Assembly: GCF_017993425.1 (NCBI RefSeq)
Contig: NZ_JAGOMQ010000012.1
Coordinates: 1 to 64,000 of the forward strand
Source: Amaricoccus sp.
Lineage (GTDB): Bacteria > Pseudomonadota > Alphaproteobacteria > Rhodobacterales > Rhodobacteraceae
DNA: 64,000 bases
Direction of reading: 5' to 3'
Positions 25,016 through 31,960 of this stretch are shown piece after piece (the stretch's first letter is position 1; each line of letters opens with the position of its first letter). Position numbers and translations under genes: made by a program. The notes beneath the pieces were generated by a model. That model did not search any database, had not been told where the DNA came from, and was given only the letters and a program-made list of their open reading frames with translations.

Positions 25016-26503
25016 TCACCACCATTGTCCGGGTTTCGCCGCGAATCCGCAAGCGCGCTCGATCGCGAAGGCCGCGTCGAGCATCCCCTTCTCGTCCCAG
25101 GGCCGGCCGATCAGCTGCAGGCCGAGCGGCAGGCCGGCCGCGTCGAGGCCGGCGGGGACCGCGACGCCGGGTAGGCCGGCGAGGTTCACCGTCACCGTGA
25201 ACACGTCGTTGAGATACATCTGCACCGGGTCGGCGTCGGCCATGTCGCCGATGCCGAAGGCCGCCGAGGGGGTGGCCGGCGTCAGGATGGCGTCGACGCC
25301 GGCGGCGAAGGCGGTCTCGAAGTCGCGGCGGATCAGCGTGCGGACCTTCTGCGCGCGCAGGTAGTAGGCGTCGTAGAAGCCGGCCGAGAGGACGTAGGTC
25401 CCGATCATGATCCGGCGCTGCACCTCGCGGCCGAAGCCCTCGGCGCGGGTGCGCTCGTAGAGCTCGGTCACGCCCTCCTGCGCGCCGATGCGGGCGCGGC
25501 GGCCGTAGCGTACGCCGTCGTAGCGGGCGAGGTTGGACGAGGCCTCGGCCGGGGCGATCACGTAATAGGCGGGGAGCGCGTATTTCGTGTGGGGGAGCGA
25601 GATCTCGACGATCTCGGCCCCGGCGTCGCGGAGCATCTCGGCGCCCTTGCCCCAGAGCGCCTCGATCTCGGCGGGCATCCCCTCGACGCGGTATTCCTTC
25701 GGCACGCCGATGCGCCTGCCGCGGAGGTCGCCCTTGAGGCCGGAGGCGAAGTCCTCGTCGGGGCGGTTGGCCGAGGTCGAGTCCTTCGGGTCGTGGCCGG
25801 CCATGGCGGAGAGCAGGATGGCGGCGTCGGTGACCGACTTCGCCATCGGCCCGGCCTGGTCGAGCGAGGAGGCGAAGGCGACGATGCCCCAGCGCGAGCA
25901 GCGGCCGTAGGTGGGCTTGACCCCGACGATGCCGGCGAAGGCCGCCGGCTGGCGGATCGAGCCGCCGGTGTCGGTGCCGGTCGCGCCGAGGCAGAGGTCG
26001 GCGGCGACCGCCGCGGCCGAGCCGCCGGAGGAGCCGCCGGGAGTGAGCGGCGTGTCGTCGCCCCGCCGGCGCCAGGGGCTGATCGCCGGGCCGAAGGCGG
26101 AGCTCTCGGTCGACGAGCCCATGGCGAACTCGTCCATGTTGAGCTTGCCGAGGGTGACCGCGCCGCGCGCGCGCAGGCGCGCGGTGACGGTGCTCTCGTA
26201 GGGCGGGCGGAAGCCTTCGAGGATGCGCGAGGCGGCCTGCGCCGGCGCGCCCTCGACGCAGAAGAGGTCCTTGATCCCGAGCGGCACGCCGCAGAGGTCC
26301 GGCGCGTCGCCCAGCGCGAGGCGGGCGTCGGCGGCGGCGGCCTGCGCGCGGGCGAGGTCGGGGGTGAGCGGCGTGAAGGCGTTGAGCGCGGCGGCGGCCT
26401 CGGCGCTGGCGAGGCAGTCCTCGGTCAGCTCGGCGGCGGTGAAGTCGCCGGCGCGCAGGCGGTCGCGCGCCTCGGCCAGGGTCAGACGCGAGAGCTCGCC
26501 CAC
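25016..26503 (-). CDS. gatA: Aspartyl/glutamyl-tRNA(Asn/Gln) amidotransferase subunit A
   Basis: 495 residues from a GTG at 26503 whose G is shared with the gatC stop (TAGTG). GatA releases ammonia from glutamine for amidation of Glu-tRNA(Gln) and Asp-tRNA(Asn). The amidase catalytic triad is visible: Lys in VPLGIKDLF, cis-Ser in [15 protein letters not shown] and nucleophile Ser in [14 protein letters not shown]. GatB is not in this window, so the complex is completed from elsewhere. Confidence 0.95.
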   Translation of the reverse strand: MGELSRLTLAEARDRLRAGDFTAAELTEDCLASAEAAAALNAFTPLTPDLARAQAAAADARLALGDAPDLCGVPLGIKDLFCVEGAPAQAASRILEGFRPPYESTVTARLRARGAVTLGKLNMDEFAMGSSTESSAFGPAISPWRRRGDDTPLTPGGSSGGSAAAVAADLCLGATGTDTGGSIRQPAAFAGIVGVKPTYGRCSRWGIVAFASSLDQAGPMAKSVTDAAILLSAMAGHDPKDSTSANRPDEDFASGLKGDLRGRRIGVPKEYRVEGMPAEIEALWGKGAEMLRDAGAEIVEISLPHTKYALPAYYVIAPAEASSNLARYDGVRYGRRARIGAQEGVTELYERTRAEGFGREVQRRIMIGTYVLSAGFYDAYYLRAQKVRTLIRRDFETAFAAGVDAILTPATPSAAFGIGDMADADPVQMYLNDVFTVTVNLAGLPGVAVPAGLDAAGLPLGLQLIGRPWDEKGMLDAAFAIERACGFAAKPGQWW

Positions 26504-26790
26504 TATTCCACCACCTTCGGCACGGCGAAGAAGCCCCGGCGCGGGTCGGGGGCGTTGGCGAGGATGCGCTCCGGCTCGGAGCCGGCGGTGACGCGGTCCT
26601 CGCGGAGCGGCAGCGCCATGGGGGTGACCGAGGTCATCGGCTCGACGCCCTCGACGTCGACCTCGCGGAGCTGCTCCATGAAGCCGAGGATGCCGGAAAG
26701 CTCGGCGGCGACGCGGTCGAGGTCGGCGTCGCTGACCTCGATCCGGGCGAGATGGGCCACGCGGCGCGCGGTTTCCTTGTCGATCGACAT
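26503..26790 (-). CDS. gatC: Aspartyl/glutamyl-tRNA(Asn/Gln) amidotransferase subunit C
   Basis: 95 residues, the usual length. The N-terminal [20 protein letters not shown] helix pair, the central [15 protein letters not shown] hinge and the C-terminal LREDRVTAG...[17 protein letters not shown] pattern are diagnostic. GatC wraps around GatA and holds the heterotrimer together. It is first in the gatCA pair. Confidence 0.94.
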   Translation of the reverse strand: MSIDKETARRVAHLARIEVSDADLDRVAAELSGILGFMEQLREVDVEGVEPMTSVTPMALPLREDRVTAGSEPERILANAPDPRRGFFAVPKVVE

Positions 26791-26816
26791 GGCGGTCCTC
26801 GGGACGATGGCGCCGT

Positions 26817-27488
26817 TTAGCCGCGCGGGGCGGGCTTCGCAAGGTCGCGGTCGTGGCGGACGAGGACGGCGATCATCCAGCCGAGCATCGCGCCGTTGAG
26901 GAGGTGCCAGAGGAAATGCGTGCCGATGGGCAGCGCCGGGCAGACGGCGGCGTCGATGGTGCGGAAGGCCAGCGAGGCGGCGAGGAGGCCGGCGCCGATG
27001 GCGAGGCCGCGCGCCGTGGCGGGGGCGCGCCCGCGGAGCGCGAGGGCGAAGCCGGCGATCAGGATCGGCACGGGCAGGTAGGAGACCGAGCCGTTGAGCG
27101 GGCCGGTCACCGCCGCGATGGCGCGGGCGCCGAGGATGTCGGCCGGGACGAAGGCCGCGACGGCGGCGAGGCCGGCCCACCCCGGCAGGCGGAAGAAGCG
27201 GGTGGTGGCGAGGTGGAGATAGACGAGGATGAAGACCTGGATCGGGATGACGTCCGCCGCGAGCGCCCAGCGCTCGGCATGGGTGTGGAACAGGAACGAG
27301 CCGACGCCGATGGCGGCGAGGATCGCGACGAGCAGCCGGGCGCCCGGGTCGCGGCGTTCGCCGAGCATCCGCCAGCAGGCGAGGGCGGCGAGGAGGAAGG
27401 CGGCGTTCGAGACGGCGTTGAGCGGCTCGGACCAGTAGGACGGGTCGGTGCGCTCGCAGTAGTTGTCGAGGGGGGCAAACCAGTCCAT
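26817..27488 (-). CDS. Ceramidase-like integral membrane protein (CREST superfamily)
   Basis: 223 residues with about seven hydrophobic segments. The N-terminal [31 protein letters not shown] and [21 protein letters not shown] contain the Asp, Ser and His residues that bind zinc in alkaline ceramidases. A second histidine pair occurs in [11 protein letters not shown]. It is probably a zinc-dependent membrane amidase; whether a sphingolipid is the substrate in this organism is unknown. It is divergent from the UPF0173 gene. Confidence 0.82.
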   Translation of the reverse strand: MDWFAPLDNYCERTDPSYWSEPLNAVSNAAFLLAALACWRMLGERRDPGARLLVAILAAIGVGSFLFHTHAERWALAADVIPIQVFILVYLHLATTRFFRLPGWAGLAAVAAFVPADILGARAIAAVTGPLNGSVSYLPVPILIAGFALALRGRAPATARGLAIGAGLLAASLAFRTIDAAVCPALPIGTHFLWHLLNGAMLGWMIAVLVRHDRDLAKPAPRG

Positions 27489-27543
27489 CACTCCTCCCCG
27501 GGGCCGTCGGGGGCCGGGATAGCATGATCGGGAGGGGTGCGGA

Positions 27544-28236
27544 ATGAAGCTGACATGGCTCGGGCATTCGGGGTTCCGGATGGAGATCGCGGACCAGGTG
27601 CTGCTGCTCGACCCGTGGCTGGAGGGGAACCCGGCCTTCGACAGCGCCCGCAAGGCCGAGGCGATCGCCGGCGCGACGCATATCCTGATCAGCCACGGGC
27701 ATTTCGACCATGCGAGCGAGGTGCCGCAGATAGCAGTCGAGCTCGGCATCCCGATCGTCGGCATCTTCGACCTGACGAGCCACTGGGAGAAGAAGCACGG
27801 GGTGAAGGCCATCGGCTTCAACCGGGGCGGCACGGTGGCGCTGGGGGGCGTGAAGGTGACGATGGTGAACGCCACGCATTCCTCGTCCTGGGGCGGCTCG
27901 GAGGGGCCGGTCTATGGCGGGTCGGAGTCGGGGTTCATGATCGCGGGCGAGGGCCGGACGGTCTATTTCTCCGGCGACACCGACGTGATGGCCGACATGG
28001 GCGTCTTCGAGGCGCTGCACCACCCGGAGATCGGCATCCTCTGCGCCGGCGGCCACTTCACCATGGACATGGCCCGGGCGGCCTATGCGGCGCGGACGTT
28101 CTTCAACTTCCGCACGGTGATCCCCTGCCACTACAAGACCTTTCCGCTGCTGGAGCAGTCGGCGGAGAAGCTGCGCGAGGGCCTGCCGGGGGTCGACGTG
28201 ATCGAGCCCGAGGTGATGGTCCCGATCGACCTCTGA
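27544..28236 (+). CDS. UPF0173 metal-dependent hydrolase (MBL fold)
   Basis: 230 residues. Metallo-beta-lactamase fold ligands appear in ISHGHFDHASE (HxHxDH), at VNATHSSSWG, FSGDTDVM and CAGGHFTMDM; the C-terminal IPCHYKTFPLL completes the UPF0173 pattern. The start MKLTWLGHSGFRMEI is standard. UPF0173 proteins are cytoplasmic hydrolases of unknown physiological substrate. It is followed within ten bases by the structured element at 28246. Confidence 0.92.
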   Translation: MKLTWLGHSGFRMEIADQVLLLDPWLEGNPAFDSARKAEAIAGATHILISHGHFDHASEVPQIAVELGIPIVGIFDLTSHWEKKHGVKAIGFNRGGTVALGGVKVTMVNATHSSSWGGSEGPVYGGSESGFMIAGEGRTVYFSGDTDVMADMGVFEALHHPEIGILCAGGHFTMDMARAAYAARTFFNFRTVIPCHYKTFPLLEQSAEKLREGLPGVDVIEPEVMVPIDL

Positions 28237-28245
28237 GCCCGGCCC

Positions 28246-28577
28246 GCGCACACCACACGACAGTGGAGCCGAAGCCCGGCCGGAACCAGGTCGCGACGGC
28301 GCCGCCAGACGGATTTGACCCGTGGCAAATCCGTCCGCGATCGCCCCTCGGGGGGCGAGCGCGATTCCGCGCTCGCCGGGGCGCTCACGGACGGATTGCG
28401 CGCTCCCGCAGAAATCTTCACCCCTGACGACCTCCGCGCCAACGCGCTCCGGTCGTCGGCGCGGCGAAAGCCTTGCTTTCGCTTGTCGCGCCGTGGCCTC
28501 GCGGGCAAAGCCCGCTTCGGTCGGGCCCGGCCCGGCATAGGGCGGCGACGGGTCCGTGTCGTGCAGGTGTGTGTCGC
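28246..28577 (+). repeat. 332-bp structured element with terminal inverted repeats (family S3), copy 1
   Basis: Same orientation as 44420-44744 and roughly 85-88 % identical over the core. The ends GCGCACACC..ACACGACA and TGTCGTGCAGGTGTGTGTCGC form imperfect terminal inverted repeats. Internal hairpins include ACGGATTTG/CAAATCCGT, GGCGAGCGCG-ATTC-CGCGCTCGCC and GACGACC/GGTCGTC (28426-28457). The latter is GACGGCT/AGCCGTC in copy 2, i.e. two compensated pairs. The rest of the gap up to tsaE (28578-28822) holds an AT-rich stretch with DnaA-like boxes and no gene that I can support. Confidence 0.85.
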
Positions 28578-28622
28578 ACAGTGCGATGCAGGTCAAATAT
28601 CTGATCTCACTCTGATATTTAG

Positions 28623-28643
28623 TTATCCGTAGGTTTATCCACA
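28623..28643 (+). promoter_or_regulatory. Paired DnaA-box-like nonamers, site 2
   Basis: TTATCCGTA (28623-28631), a 3-bp gap and consensus TTATCCACA (28635-28643), preceded by about 35 bases of AT-rich DNA (TCAAATATCTGATC, CTGATATTTAG). The layout equals site 1 at 23592. It is intergenic here, unlike site 1. Confidence 0.5.
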
Positions 28644-28822
28644 GGCCTTCGGGGCTGCCTCTGGCGGGCCGCGCTCGTCCGACCGGACGGGTCGTCGGCG
28701 GCGCCCGGGTCCGTCCGGAAAGCGGGGCCCGCCGGGGCGGGACGGGTGAGGACGACGCGCCGGCGCTTGCGCGCTCCGGGGGCGACGGTAGAAGGGAGGC
28801 CCCGTCAGAGCCGAGGCCCCCC

Positions 28823-29314
28823 GTGACCGCCGAGATGCTGCTTCCCGACGCCGAGGCGACCGCGCGGCTGGCGCGCGCCGTGGGCGCGCGGCTGCGGGCC
28901 GGGGACGTGGTGGCGCTGTCGGGGGGGCTCGGGGCGGGCAAGAGCCACTTCGCCCGCAGCCTGATCGCCGACCGGCTCGCCGCGCTGGGGCGGCGGGAGG
29001 ACATCCCCTCGCCGAGCTACACGCTGGCGCAGACCTACGACCTCGGGGGCGAGGAGCTCTGGCACGTCGACCTCTACCGGCTCGGCTCGGCCGACGAGGC
29101 GGCGGAGCTCGGGCTCGAGGAGGCCTTCGCGGCGGCGATCTGCCTCGTCGAATGGCCCGACCGCCTCGGCGCCGGCCTGCCGGCCCGGCGGCTCGACGTC
29201 GGGCTCGACTTCGGCGCGGCGGCGGACGCGCGGATCGCCCGGATCGCGCCGCGGGGCGGCGGCTGGGACTGGCTGGACGCGGCGCTGGCGGAAGCCCGGG
29301 CGGGCGGCGCATGA
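28823..29314 (+). CDS. tsaE: tRNA threonylcarbamoyladenosine biosynthesis ATPase TsaE
   Basis: 163 residues from the GTG at 28823 (an ATG four codons in is the alternative). Walker A GGLGAGKSHFAR, switch-like IPSPSYTLAQTY and Walker B ELWHVDLYRL match TsaE, the ATPase that supports t6A37 synthesis with TsaB/TsaD. It heads the tsaE-amgK-murU-addB-addA-trxA chain, a common alphaproteobacterial order. Its stop overlaps the start of a chimeric spacer frame. Confidence 0.93.
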   Translation: MTAEMLLPDAEATARLARAVGARLRAGDVVALSGGLGAGKSHFARSLIADRLAALGRREDIPSPSYTLAQTYDLGGEELWHVDLYRLGSADEAAELGLEEAFAAAICLVEWPDRLGAGLPARRLDVGLDFGAAADARIARIAPRGGGWDWLDAALAEARAGGA

Positions 29315-29613
29315 GCGGGCGGCGCATGAGCGGGCGGGGGGCGGCGACCTTCCTTGCGGCGGCCGGACGGGCGGCGGCGCCGCGCGGCGGGCGCGCCCCG
29401 GCGCGGCCCGGCATGGGGCCGCCGCTTCCGCCCGGCTTCGGGCTCGGCCCCGGCGCGGCGGAGGGGCGCGGCCGGGACCGGCCGGACGCCGCGCGGCGGG
29501 TCTCATGCAGGCCAGTCGCTGGCGAGCGACGCGGGCCGTCGCGGCGGGCCGCCGGAAGCGGAAGCTTCGCATCCCCCGGCGCGACGCCTGCAGAGGCGGG
29601 GGGCGCCCGATGA
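29311..29613 (+). other. Chimeric junction ORF between tsaE and amgK
   Basis: A 100-codon frame that overlaps the tsaE stop by ATGA and the amgK start by ATGA. It begins MSGRRMSGRGAATFLAAAG, like AmgK (MSGRAEAIDGFLAAAG), and ends TPAEAGGAR, like the TsaE end LAEARAGGA. The middle is low-complexity Pro/Gly/Arg. I interpret it as duplicated and diverged tsaE/amgK junction DNA; coding function is doubtful. Confidence 0.55.
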
Positions 29614-30605
29614 GCGGGCGCGCGGAGGCGATCGACGGGTTCCTCGCGGCGGCCGGGTGGACCGGGGCGGCGCGGACGCCGCTCGCCGGGGACGCCTCGG
29701 CGCGGTCCTATGTGCGGCTGGCGCGGGGGGCGGACCGGGCGATGCTGATGGACGTGCCGCCGGAGAGCGGGCTCGTCGTCGCGCCGTTCCTCGCGGTGAC
29801 CGACTGGCTGCGCGGGCTCGGGCTGAGCGCCCCGGAGGTGTGGGCGGCCGACCGGGCGGCGGGGCTCGTGCTGCTCGAGGACCTCGGCGACGACCTCTTC
29901 CTGCGGCTCGCCGCCCGGCCGGGGCGGGAGGAAGGGCTCTATGCCGCCGCGGTGGACCTGCTCGCCGACCTGCAGGCCGCGCCCCTGCCCGCGGCGACCG
30001 CCGACTGGGCCCCGCCGCCCTACGACCGGGCGGTGCTGATGCGCGAGATGCGGCTCGTCCCTGAATGGTATCTGCCGGCCGCGACCGGGCGGGCGGTCCC
30101 GCCCGACCTGGCGGCGGAGTACGACGCGGCGGTGGAGACGATCGTGGCGATCGCCCTGGCGGAGCCGCCGACGGCGGTGCTGCGCGACTACCATGCCGAG
30201 AACCTGCTCTGGTTGCCGGAGCGCGTCGGGCACGCGCGGGTGGGGCTGCTCGACTATCAGGACCTGCTGGTCGGCGCGCCGGCCTACGACCTCGTGTCGC
30301 TGCTCGGCGACGCGCGGCGGGACGTCCCGCCCGGGCTCGCCGCGGCGATGACGGCGCGCTATCTGGCGCGGACGCGGCGGAAGGCGGAGGGCTTCGCGCG
30401 GAGCGCCGCGGCGCTCGGGGCGCAGCGGAACCTGAAGATCCTCGGGCTCTTCGTGCGGCTGGCGGAGCGGGACGGCAAGCGGGGGTATCTGCGCCACCTG
30501 CCGCGGGTGTGGTTGCATCTGATGCGGGACCTGGGGCACCCGGACCTCGCCGGGGTGGCGGGGTTTGTCGCGGCGCATGTGCCGCCCCCGGCGGGGATTG
30601 CGTGA
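29610..30605 (+). CDS. amgK: N-acetylmuramate/N-acetylglucosamine kinase AmgK
   Basis: 331 residues, aminoglycoside-phosphotransferase fold. The catalytic loop VLRDYHAENLLW and the metal-binding LLDYQDLLVG are present, as is the nucleotide-binding LVLLEDLGDDLF. Position immediately before murU is the strongest evidence that it phosphorylates MurNAc at the anomeric position in peptidoglycan recycling. The ATG at 29610 overlaps the preceding chimeric frame. The 3' end is partly duplicated downstream. Confidence 0.9.
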   Translation: MSGRAEAIDGFLAAAGWTGAARTPLAGDASARSYVRLARGADRAMLMDVPPESGLVVAPFLAVTDWLRGLGLSAPEVWAADRAAGLVLLEDLGDDLFLRLAARPGREEGLYAAAVDLLADLQAAPLPAATADWAPPPYDRAVLMREMRLVPEWYLPAATGRAVPPDLAAEYDAAVETIVAIALAEPPTAVLRDYHAENLLWLPERVGHARVGLLDYQDLLVGAPAYDLVSLLGDARRDVPPGLAAAMTARYLARTRRKAEGFARSAAALGAQRNLKILGLFVRLAERDGKRGYLRHLPRVWLHLMRDLGHPDLAGVAGFVAAHVPPPAGIA

Positions 30606-31140
30606 TGGCGGGGCCTGCTTCCGCGATGATCCTCGCCGCGGGGCCCGGCGCCCGGGCGGGAGCGCGCGGCCGACGGGTCGTCGGGCTCCCGGTGCGGCGG
30701 GCGGAGCGGGACGGCAAGCGGGGGTGTCCGCGGCGCCTGCCGTGGGCGAGGGGGCATCTGATCCGCCCTTCGGTTGATCCCTTCTCCGCAATCTCGACGA
30801 TATCTCCCCGGACCGCATCTTGCCGGGTCTCCAGTGGAGACCCGCGCGGTCCGTCGGGCCTCGCCGAAGCGAGGCCCGAGAGGGGCGCCGATTTCCCCGT
30901 CGCGCGCAATCGCGGCGCGCCTCCCGGCTGGCGCGGAATCGCGCCTGCCCCGGGCGGGCAGGCGCGGCGCGATTTGTCACTCGCCAAATCGCGCGGAGAC
31001 ATCTGCCAGCGTGTCGCGTCGATCCGGCTGAAAAGCGCGGGAACGTATCAGGCGATTCCCGTATGATGCAGGACCTGCGGCTTCCGGACCTCGCCCGGGT
31101 GGCGGCCATCGTCGCGGCGACGCCCGCGGGGGGGCGGTGA
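30605..31140 (+). other. Duplicated amgK/murU junction interrupted by a structured element
   Basis: Starting at the ATG that overlaps the amgK stop (TGATG), the frame reads MAGPASAMILAAGPG, like the MurU start, then VRRAERDGKRG...GHLI like the AmgK C-terminus. The 301-bp element then interrupts it. After the element the AmgK-like part resumes (QDLRLPDLARVAAIVAA) and ends in TGATG, the murU start. The original segment (about 30441-30640) is therefore duplicated at 30680-30762 plus 31064-31175. Confidence 0.75.
30763..31063 (-). repeat. 300-bp structured interspersed element (family S2), copy B
   Basis: Reverse-complement partner of 10283-10582. It is flanked by TGAT at 30759-30762 and 31064-31067, while the unduplicated parent locus keeps a single TGAT at 30520-30523 (context GCATCTGATGC). 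This is a filled site beside its own empty site, with a 4-bp target duplication. It encodes no protein; the hairpin set is as in copy A. Confidence 0.9.
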
Positions 31141-31838
31141 TGGCGGGACCGGCTTCCGCGATGATCTTCGCCGCCGGGCTCGGGACCCGGATGGGGGCGC
31201 TGACCCGCGACCGGCCGAAGCCGCTGATCCGGGTCGGCGAGGCGACGCTGCTCGACCATGCGCTCGCGATCCTGCGCGGGGCCGGGATCGGGCGGATCGT
31301 GGTCAACGCCCATGCCCATGCCGGGCAGGTGGAGGCGCATCTGGCGGAGGTCGCGCCCGAGGCGGCGGTGTCGTTCGAGTCGGTGCTGCTGGAGACCGGC
31401 GGCGGGCTGAAGGCGGCCTTGCCGCTGCTCGCGCCGGGGCCGGTCCTGACGCTCAACGCCGACATGGTCTGGCGGGGGCCGAACCCGGCCGCGGCGCTGG
31501 CGGCGGCGTGGGACGGAGCGCGGATGGGGGCGCTGCTGGCGCTCGTGCCGCGCGCGGCGGCCCTGGGGCACGCGGGCGCGGGCGACTTCCGGCTCGGACC
31601 GGACGGGCGGCTGGCGCGGCGCGGCGGCGCGGCGACGGCGCCCTTCGTCTATGCGGGGGCGCAGGTGATCGACCCGGCGGCGCTGGAGGATTTCGAGCCG
31701 GGGGCGTTCTCGCTCAACCGGGTCTGGGACGCGCTTCTCGCCGAGGGGCGGCTCTACGGGCTGGTCTGGCCCGGCCGCTGGGTGGACGTGGGCCGCCCGG
31801 AGGGGATCGCGCTCGCCGAGGCGGAGCTGGCGCGATGA
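31140..31838 (+). CDS. murU: N-acetylmuramate alpha-1-phosphate uridylyltransferase MurU
   Basis: 232 residues. The nucleotidyltransferase signature AMIFAAGLGTRMGALTRDRP, the PKPLIRVGEATLL segment, VVNAHAHAGQ and LTLNADMVW identify the family; GRWVDVGRPEGI closes the fold. Next to amgK it forms the salvage route MurNAc to MurNAc-1-P to UDP-MurNAc that bypasses de novo synthesis. The ATG at 31140 overlaps a preceding stop as TGATG. Confidence 0.9.
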   Translation: MAGPASAMIFAAGLGTRMGALTRDRPKPLIRVGEATLLDHALAILRGAGIGRIVVNAHAHAGQVEAHLAEVAPEAAVSFESVLLETGGGLKAALPLLAPGPVLTLNADMVWRGPNPAAALAAAWDGARMGALLALVPRAAALGHAGAGDFRLGPDGRLARRGGAATAPFVYAGAQVIDPAALEDFEPGAFSLNRVWDALLAEGRLYGLVWPGRWVDVGRPEGIALAEAELAR

Positions 31839-31960
31839 GGGCCGGGGGACCCGGTGATCGCCCTGGACAGGCGCCGCCGGAGGCGCTGGCGCGGGGGGAG
31901 ATCCGGACGAGCGCCCGGCGGGCGCCGAGGGCCGCCCCTACCGACGGGCCGGCAGGATGA
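31835..31960 (+). other. Junction mini-ORF between murU and addB
   Basis: 41 codons, overlapping the murU stop and the addB start, each by ATGA. The central part GQAPPEALARGEIRTSARRAPRA matches AddB residues near 30-52 (GEAPPEALARVEIWTNTRRARRA), shown here in pieces. The N-terminus is rearranged and no clear MurU-like end is left. Probably an eroded junction duplicate. Confidence 0.55.

Noticed and set aside
28585..28645. Chromosomal replication origin
   Set aside because: There are two DnaA-type boxes and some AT-rich DNA, but no larger box cluster and no usual origin neighbours such as dnaA, parAB or hemE. Kept only as a DnaA-site candidate.
30605..31066. A genuine protein of about 150 residues between amgK and murU
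   Set aside because: The first part is a MurU/AmgK chimera and the rest is translated element hairpins, so it is a by-product of duplication and insertion.
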